DNA of 38,675 nucleotides from Bacteroidota bacterium (GTDB taxonomy: Bacteria > Bacteroidota > Rhodothermia > Rhodothermales > Bin80): positions 1 to 38,675 of the forward strand of contig JAPOUL010000055.1 of assembly GCA_026708685.1 (NCBI GenBank), written 5' to 3'. The notes beneath the pieces were generated by a model. That model ran no database searches. It saw nothing but the letters and a program-made list of their open reading frames with translations, and was not told the origin of the DNA. The translations under genes and the position numbers were made by a program. Position 1 is the first letter of the stretch, and each line of letters begins with the position of its first letter. Below are positions 33,351-38,675 of the stretch, one piece after another.

Positions 33351-34384
33351 TGGAGTGGCTTTTTGAGTCTTATCTATGGACCCTTTGGTCCGTTATCCTT
33401 GTGATGCTGCTTAGCCTCTACGCCCTTTGGCGTCGACGCATCTTGATGGCACGGTTTGGAGAAGTGGATCTTGTTCGTCGATTAGCCACTAGCGTCAGTG
33501 GTCGGCGAAGACGCTACAAATCTACCCTAATGACCATTACGGTTGGTTTGATCTGTATTGCTCTTGCAGGACCACAGATTGGCACTCAATTACGTGAAGT
33601 CAAGCGTGAAGGAGTTGACTTAGTGATTGCTCTGGATGTGTCGGCATCTATGTTAGCTGAAGATGTAGCCCCCAATCGTTTGGGCCGAGCACGCAATGAA
33701 ATCAAACGTATTCTGGGAGAACTCAGAGGCGATCGGGTTGGATTGGTGATCTTTGCTGGGGATGCATTTATTCAATGCCCCCTGACTACCGATTACAGTG
33801 CAGTTCGGTTATTTCTTGATGTAGCGAATCCCGATCTCTTGCCTACACCCGGCACTGATTTTGGTGCTGCCATCCAAATGGCCATTCAGGCATTTGAAGC
33901 ACCCTCAGTGAGTCTTGATCCCGATGCCAACCGATCGAAAGCTCTCCTTATTGTTTCCGATGGTGAAAATCATGTAGAAGGGCTGGAATCGATGATCAGC
34001 CAGGCCCTGGAGTCAGGGATCAAGATCTACGCTGCGGGAGTTGGTGATGTAACCGGAACACCGATTCCAGTGTATAACGACCGCGGACAACGTACGGGGT
34101 ACAAGCGAGATCTTCAGGGACAGATTGTGTCCACAAGACTTGAGGAATCAGGACTTAAGGCACTCAGTAGAGATGGTGCCTATTTTCAGGTGGCTCGCAC
34201 TTCCAGCTCCTTGTCACAGTTGATTCCAGCCTTGAATCAACTGGATCAATCCACTCTTGCAGTGGAAGAATTTGAAGATTATGATCTCAAATACCAGTGG
34301 CCATTAGCATTGGCTCTACTCTTATTGTGTCTTGATGGCTTCATTTCTATCCGTCGTCATCCATCATCTCTAAATAATCCATGA
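33350..34384 (+). CDS. batB: BatB: membrane-anchored VWA-domain protein
   Basis: 344-aa paralogue of BatA. It has two N-terminal membrane helices (about 8-28 and 59-76), a VWA domain with LDVSASM (Asp96, Ser98, Ser100), PNRLGRARNEIKRIL, DRVGLVIFAGDAFIQCPLT, the DGENH motif and a C-terminal membrane helix (WPLALALLLLCLDGF). The start overlaps the batA stop by one base. Expected to act with BatA at the cytoplasmic membrane, the VWA domain facing outward. Confidence 0.92.
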   Translation: MEWLFESYLWTLWSVILVMLLSLYALWRRRILMARFGEVDLVRRLATSVSGRRRRYKSTLMTITVGLICIALAGPQIGTQLREVKREGVDLVIALDVSASMLAEDVAPNRLGRARNEIKRILGELRGDRVGLVIFAGDAFIQCPLTTDYSAVRLFLDVANPDLLPTPGTDFGAAIQMAIQAFEAPSVSLDPDANRSKALLIVSDGENHVEGLESMISQALESGIKIYAAGVGDVTGTPIPVYNDRGQRTGYKRDLQGQIVSTRLEESGLKALSRDGAYFQVARTSSSLSQLIPALNQLDQSTLAVEEFEDYDLKYQWPLALALLLLCLDGFISIRRHPSSLNNP

Positions 34385-34391
34385 TTTTTCC

Positions 34392-35177
34392 ATGACCCTC
34401 ACCGTATTTTTGGGAGTCTTTCTGACTGCTTTCCAGATCTTACCCGGTACGACACCACGCGATCACGGCAGGACCGGGAATCACCATTTGAAACAGGAAC
34501 AGCTTGAAGAGGCTGCCGCCGCCTATCAAGAGGGATTGTCCTCTATTGAATCTCCCTCAGAAACCGATCAGACCTACTATGGTTTGCAAAACAATCTTGG
34601 TCTCACCCTGCACGGACAGGAAAATTACGATGAGGCCTTCAGTGCCTTTGATCAGGCTCTCTCCTCTGCTCCCACCAATCAGGATGCCGCATTGGCTGCC
34701 TTTAACGCTGGTAATAATGCATTCACTACTCAACAGTTAGAGCGAGCTCTTGAGTATTATCAAACGGCTCTTATGGCGGATCCGAACAATGAGGATGCAA
34801 AATATAATTTTGAATATGTAACGCGGCAACTGCAACAACAGGAGCAACAGGAGCAGGATCAGTCTGATGAAGGCGAGGAGCAGCAACAGGAGCAGCAAGA
34901 TCAACGGGAGGGAGATCAGAATGAGCAGCAGCAAAACGAGGATGAGAGCCAAGAGCAGCAGCAGGAAGAGCAACAATCTGAACAAAACGAAACGCAGCAG
35001 TCTGAAGAGGAATCGTCGCCAGAGGACTCTCCAGAGCCATCTCAACAGATGGAAACCCCTCTGACGCGTGAACAGGCCGAGCAGATCTTGGAAGCTCTAG
35101 AAAATGAAGAAGAGCAACTGCTGCGAGAAGTACAAAAAATAGATGGCCGTCCTCGTAGAGTGGCTAAAGACTGGTAA
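34392..35177 (+). CDS. batC: BatC: TPR protein with a Gln/Glu-rich C-terminal tail
   Basis: 261-aa TPR protein. A hydrophobic N-terminus acts as signal or anchor (about 1-20). Three TPR-like units follow at about 35-145 (YGLQNNLGLTLHGQENYDEAFSAF, AAFNAGNNAFTTQQLERALEYY, PNNEDAKYNFEYV). Residues about 148-222 are almost entirely Gln, Glu, Asp and Ser and likely disordered. The C-terminus has TREQAEQILEALENEEEQLLREV and RRVAKDW, conserved in BatC proteins. Known: BatC binds other Bat proteins. Low-complexity tails of this kind are common in this family but vary greatly in length. Confidence 0.88.
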   Translation: MTLTVFLGVFLTAFQILPGTTPRDHGRTGNHHLKQEQLEEAAAAYQEGLSSIESPSETDQTYYGLQNNLGLTLHGQENYDEAFSAFDQALSSAPTNQDAALAAFNAGNNAFTTQQLERALEYYQTALMADPNNEDAKYNFEYVTRQLQQQEQQEQDQSDEGEEQQQEQQDQREGDQNEQQQNEDESQEQQQEEQQSEQNETQQSEEESSPEDSPEPSQQMETPLTREQAEQILEALENEEEQLLREVQKIDGRPRRVAKDW

Positions 35178-35182
35178 CAGTG

Positions 35183-37015
35183 ATGCATTGGGTTACCTTC
35201 TTGCTTGTTGGATTGATCTTCACATCATCCTCCATTGCCCAGACCGTCACGGGTCGGGTATCCTCTTCCACCATCGGTACCGAAGAGACCGTAGCCTATA
35301 CGCTTGAAATTTCCAATGCTGATGCATCGGATGTATCATCGCTTACCCCGCCAAGTGCAGAGGGGCTTACCTTGGTATCTGCAAACCCTTCCAGATCAAC
35401 GAATATGTCCATCACCAATGGACAGGTATCCCGAAGTGTGAGCTATACATGGCACTACCGACCGCAACAGGAAGGGGAGGCGAAAATTCTGGAGACCAGT
35501 GTATCCATCGGTGATCAGTCCTTTACCGCACAGCCCGTCACCATTACAGTCGTTCCACAATCTCAGCGACCTGCCCGTCAGAATCGTCGGCGATCCCCCT
35601 TTGGCGGATTCAGTTTGTTTGATGATCCATTTACGGATGAACCTCCCCCCGAAGTCACTCCACAGGATATTTTTATTCGAGCCGCCCAAAGCACTGGGGA
35701 GGCTTTTCTCAATGAGCAGATCACTCTTGAGTACACCCTGTATTTTCGACCTGGCACATCACCCCGAAACAGCCGCCAGTCTGATTCTTGGGATGCAGAA
35801 GGATTCTGGCGTGAAGACCTTGAACTTCCTGAAAACCAAACGGCCAACCTTGTGGTCGAAAATGGTCTACAGTATCAAACCGTTACCATACGGCGTGTCG
35901 CAGTTTTTCCTACTCGTGCGGGTGAACTCTCCATTGATCCACTGAATATAGCCGCAGAAGTGCGGCCACCGAACGGGGATCCATTCAGTTCTTTCTTTTC
36001 CAATTCATATACAACTGTTGAGCGTGCCTCCCCCACCATCAATATTTTGTCCAAGGCTCTCCCTAGCGGTGCACCAGACGGTTTTACGGGAGCAGTCGGT
36101 CAGTTTACGCTCACCTCAGAACTCAATCAGACGGAGTTGGAGGTTGGCGAAGCCCTACAGCTCTCTGTTACGGTAGAGGGCTCTGGAAATATCGCTCTGG
36201 TTGAAGCTCCTCAACCCGATTTCCCAGGGATCTTTGAAATTTATGATCCAGAAGTTCAGGTTTCTAAGACAACCATGGGGAATGTCATTGGGGGGCGAAA
36301 AACCTTTACATGGCTTTTAATTCCCCGTACAAACGGCAGGTTTGACATGCCTCCGATTGAGTTTGCGTTCTTTGATCCGTCCATTACGGAATATGTGGTG
36401 CGATCATCTAACCTAGATCCGATTACCGTAACAGGAACGGTGAGTCCATCTATGGCGACTGCCTCTACGGCCTCTGGATTTCCTGTTGATGACATTGCCG
36501 TTCTCAAACGCAACCCACAGTGGATCTCCGCTACTCGCAGTCCCCTATATCAGCACCTTTGGTTTTATGCCCTTTTCATCGTGCCCCTGATTGGGCTAGC
36601 CATTACTGCCATCATAAGTCATCGCATCAAACGTATAGAGACCGATACGGCATGGGCCCGCAACCGTAAAGCACATCCTCTTGCACGCAAACACCTGAAA
36701 ACTGCAAAACAACTCCTCAAGGATGGAGATCCCGATCAGTTTTATGCCGCATTGGAACAGTCTATTCTGGGATTTTTAGGAAATCGACTGAATATTTTTG
36801 AGCGTGGACTCACACGAATGCAGTTGGATGGTCATTTATCCGAATTTGGAATTACAGATCAGCAGAGGCAGCAACTGCTGATCTTTCTTGATACCTGTGA
36901 TGCAGCCCGGTTTGCACCAATTCCCCCAGAAAAGTCTCTGATGGAAGAACACCTTGATCAAGCTGGCCAGATACTTAGTTCCCTTGGCCACCAAATTGAT
37001 TCCGTTGTTACATGA
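35183..37015 (+). CDS. batD: BatD
   Basis: About 610-aa BatD protein. Start is ATG 35183; GTG 35180 is an in-frame alternative, directly after the batC stop. A signal peptide (about 1-20, ending in SSIAQ) leads to repeated immunoglobulin-like beta-sandwich domains, the family hallmark (TVTGRVSSSTIGTEETVAYTL, QDIFIRAAQSTGEAFLNEQITLEYTLYF, VGEALQLSVTVEGSGNIALVEAP). A C-terminal membrane helix at about 450-470 (LWFYALFIVPLIGLAITAII) and a cytoplasmic helical tail with LKDGDPDQFYAALEQSILGFLGNRLN end the protein. Overlaps batE by 4 bp (ATGA). Confidence 0.93.
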   Translation: MHWVTFLLVGLIFTSSSIAQTVTGRVSSSTIGTEETVAYTLEISNADASDVSSLTPPSAEGLTLVSANPSRSTNMSITNGQVSRSVSYTWHYRPQQEGEAKILETSVSIGDQSFTAQPVTITVVPQSQRPARQNRRRSPFGGFSLFDDPFTDEPPPEVTPQDIFIRAAQSTGEAFLNEQITLEYTLYFRPGTSPRNSRQSDSWDAEGFWREDLELPENQTANLVVENGLQYQTVTIRRVAVFPTRAGELSIDPLNIAAEVRPPNGDPFSSFFSNSYTTVERASPTINILSKALPSGAPDGFTGAVGQFTLTSELNQTELEVGEALQLSVTVEGSGNIALVEAPQPDFPGIFEIYDPEVQVSKTTMGNVIGGRKTFTWLLIPRTNGRFDMPPIEFAFFDPSITEYVVRSSNLDPITVTGTVSPSMATASTASGFPVDDIAVLKRNPQWISATRSPLYQHLWFYALFIVPLIGLAITAIISHRIKRIETDTAWARNRKAHPLARKHLKTAKQLLKDGDPDQFYAALEQSILGFLGNRLNIFERGLTRMQLDGHLSEFGITDQQRQQLLIFLDTCDAARFAPIPPEKSLMEEHLDQAGQILSSLGHQIDSVVT

Positions 37016-37755
37016 TGAAGTTCATGATGTGGTTGCTCGTCTTGGGAGTTCCCTGTGGACTGCTTCAAGCCCAGCAATTAGAGGATGCTCTTCCCTTGTT
37101 TGATGAAGCCAATCAACTGGTTGAGGCTGGTGCCTATCAGGAAGCGATTGATCTCTATCTTTCCGTCATGAACACGGGCTATGTGAGTGGAGCACTGTAC
37201 CACAACCTTGCCAGTACGTACTTCCGCATGGATGAAATTGGTCAGGCCGTTCGCTATTATGAACGAGCTCGCCGTCTGATTGGCGATGATCCTCAACTGA
37301 TCCATAACATCCAGATCGTGGAGTCCCGAATCCAGAACCCATTTTCGCAACTTCCCAAGCCCTTCTGGCGTGCGTGGTGGGATCAGTGGTTTGGCCAGCA
37401 TCATGTGCTACCCTATCTGATTGCTGGGCTGGGTTTTTATTTCATGGCATGCATTCTTTTTGCTCAATTACTTTGGTCAACAACTCGTAGTGCATGGCAT
37501 CGCAGAGTGCGTCGATTCGCCCTAAGTTTGGGATTGGCACTGCTTCTTGTTGCTGTGTTGATTTCACATGATCAAACGACACCAAAGGGAGCATCTATTC
37601 TCACACCGATCACAATCGATACTGAAAATGAACGTATTGATGTACCTGAGGGCATTAAGGTTACTGTCGTGAATGAATCTGAGGAGGATATTCTGATTCG
37701 TCTTCCGAATGGAGTCCAGGGACTGGTGGATCCAGAGGTTCTTGGAGAATTCTAG
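37012..37755 (+). CDS. batE: BatE: TPR and SH3-like membrane protein
   Basis: 247-aa protein typical of the last gene of Bat operons. It has a signal peptide (about 1-20), TPR units at about 22-95 (LFDEANQLVEAGAYQEAIDLY, ALYHNLASTYFRMDEIGQAVRYYERA), two membrane helices at about 130-150 and 165-185, and a C-terminal SH3-like domain (VTVVNESEEDILIRLPNGVQGLVDPE). The first Met (37012) overlaps the batD stop; a second Met at 37015 is also possible. No terminator hairpin with a T-run is obvious after it. Confidence 0.9.
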   Translation: MMKFMMWLLVLGVPCGLLQAQQLEDALPLFDEANQLVEAGAYQEAIDLYLSVMNTGYVSGALYHNLASTYFRMDEIGQAVRYYERARRLIGDDPQLIHNIQIVESRIQNPFSQLPKPFWRAWWDQWFGQHHVLPYLIAGLGFYFMACILFAQLLWSTTRSAWHRRVRRFALSLGLALLLVAVLISHDQTTPKGASILTPITIDTENERIDVPEGIKVTVVNESEEDILIRLPNGVQGLVDPEVLGEF

Positions 37756-38245
37756 AGATCCATTTGTATCCTTGTCATCCGTGGAATTCCTGCATTTTTT
37801 TGAACGGACACCACATCTACAGAGTAGGGCCTGTGGTGGCAGATGAGACGGCACAGTCCCCGCAGAGCAACCCCAACCCGTTTCGTTAGAAACCAATACT
37901 GTGTTTGGCGTAGAAAGTTCTTGGTGGATAGGCAGGTGAGCATCAACAGTGGATCTGGGCTCTGTGACTGCTACCTCCCACCAGATGGTCTATGATGGAT
38001 CAAGATTAGTATCTTGTCTATGTGGTACGGACCTCCGAGAATGGAGTGTAAGCGGGGAACACACATCGTACCATGCACATGCTAGATCTTGACTGATCCG
38101 TATGGATCGTTTCACGAATCTTAATTTTAGAACCAATGGGAGATTTTGTTTTTGGGCAATACTTTGCAGTTCTGCAGGAATCTTTGCTTTTTTTGTGGAT
38201 AATATCGCATGATCTCCGTAAAGCGGATGAGACTGATATAATGCG
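37756..38245. other. Stretch without a recognised gene after the Bat operon
   Basis: No convincing gene. On the minus strand one frame without an ATG stays open from about 38285 to 37990 and reads as a protein-like stretch (for example KIPAELQSIAQKQNLPLVLKLRFVKRSIRIS), but I recognise no family and no start. It may be a decayed gene. No tRNA-like or known structured-RNA signature was recognised in either direction. Confidence 0.4.
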
Positions 38246-38383
38246 ATGCAGGAATTCCTGAATGAGATTCAAGCAGAGTTGCGGGATTTGCCTGCGGAGA
38301 TGTACGAATCAAACTTGGATATTGTGCAATGTCTGATCGCACTTGCGGAAAGATTAAGGTATCAAGAAACATTACTCGCCTGA
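38246..38383 (+). CDS. Possible 45-aa small protein
   Basis: Short frame from ATG 38246: an amphipathic, acidic protein (MQEFLNEIQAELRDLPAEMY near the start, LIALAERLRYQETLLA at the end). I recognise no family. It overlaps the minus-strand open frame described for 37756-38245 and lacks a Shine-Dalgarno motif. It could be a real small gene, part of a decayed longer gene, or chance. Confidence 0.25.
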   Translation: MQEFLNEIQAELRDLPAEMYESNLDIVQCLIALAERLRYQETLLA

Positions 38384-38410
38384 TTGCTGTCCACTCAATT
38401 CTCGTGAAAT

Positions 38411-38563
38411 ATGAGCGTAAATGAGATGCCTAATCCACAAGCAGATTTTTTCCGGTGGGAGAGCATCATCTATCGTCACTATAGCACATTGAAAAGTTAC
38501 CTTCAGCGGCTCAGAGATAGACTGGAGTTATCACAACCACCAATGATCTCACAAAAGATATAG
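38411..38563 (+). CDS. Possible 50-aa small protein
   Basis: Short frame from ATG 38411, basic and helical in the middle (FFRWESIIYRHYSTLKSYLQ). Family unknown. It follows the 45-aa frame by 27 bp, so the two may be a pair or pieces of one broken gene. Confidence 0.25.
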   Translation: MSVNEMPNPQADFFRWESIIYRHYSTLKSYLQRLRDRLELSQPPMISQKI

Positions 38564-38572
38564 TGAATAGTT

Positions 38573-38675
38573 GGGACAAAAATTTCTTGAACAACATAAA
38601 AAGGCAAGAAGATTGACATCTGATCAAATGAACCGAATGGTTTTGAATATGGTAGGAAAGAGAATTCGTTACATT
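38573..38675 (+). CDS. Possible partial gene running off the window end
   Basis: After a TAG just upstream, a frame starting at a TTG near 38573 is open to the window end; an internal ATG lies at about 38630. It reads GQKFLEQHKKARRLTSDQ, then MNRMVLNMVGKRIRYI. Too short to assign. It may be the continuation of the two short frames before it if they are fragments of a broken gene. Confidence 0.2.

Noticed and set aside
34737..35045. Leu-rich minus-strand open frame opposite BatC
   Set aside because: Reverse complement of Gln/Glu codons gives Leu/Val-rich frames; no independent support.
37770..38000. Structured RNA or tRNA after batE
   Set aside because: The GC-richer stretch suggested an RNA gene, but no T-loop, CCA end or known RNA core was found.

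Overview
The window looks like chromosomal DNA of a member of the Bacteroidota/Rhodothermota/Balneolota group. The evidence is a complete Bat (aerotolerance-type) operon, several CRTAC1-like FG-GAP lipoproteins with ASPIC/UnbV domains, a secreted GH53 galactanase with a C-terminal tail of the type IX secretion kind, and gene starts that nearly always lack a Shine-Dalgarno motif. Base composition is moderate. No rRNA, tRNA, CRISPR array or intact insertion sequence was seen. I cannot name the species.

Layout. (1) 1-681 has no recognisable gene. (2) 682-11039 is a co-directional plus-strand block: a secreted nuclease with four ComEA-like helix-hairpin-helix units and a C-terminal HNH domain; accA (fatty-acid synthesis); nadC (NAD synthesis); an M20 amidohydrolase of the carbamoylase/allantoate type; a polyprenyl-phosphate sugar-1-phosphate transferase (surface glycan initiation); an ABC-F ATPase that overlaps it; an FG-GAP secreted protein; and pnuC. 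(3) 11340-16410 holds a full-length MmeI-like type IIG/IIL restriction-modification enzyme followed by a second, N-terminally truncated copy. The second copy has lost the nuclease domain but keeps the methyltransferase and specificity part. The copies share a perfect 635-bp repeat and a perfect 177-bp repeat, with a divergent patch between them. (4) 16673-24238 is a surface/secreted-protein block: two CRTAC1-like lipoproteins (604 and 1099 aa) around a GH53 endo-galactanase and a small lipoprotein, followed by the decayed start of a third CRTAC1-like gene. (5) 24391-28213, minus strand, holds a small membrane-anchored coiled-coil protein and a large protein with a Swt1-type HEPN domain, a 25-residue tandem-repeat linker, one membrane segment and many Sel1-like repeats. 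(6) 28514-30402, minus strand: yceI-like gene, purQ and a rhomboid protease, tightly packed. (7) 30518-37755, plus strand and divergent from yceI: the Bat operon (DUF58 protein, BatD-like membrane protein, BatA, BatB, BatC, BatD, BatE). (8) 37756-38675 is mostly without recognisable genes, with two or three short open frames.

Best candidates for undescribed biology: the accessory stretch at 11.3-28.2 kb, in particular the HEPN-membrane-Sel1 protein with its neighbour, which may be a membrane-anchored sensor/RNase close to a restriction system, and the duplicated MmeI-like gene whose second copy looks like a methyltransferase-only derivative kept similar by gene conversion. A defensive role for the HEPN protein is an inference from domain type and position only.
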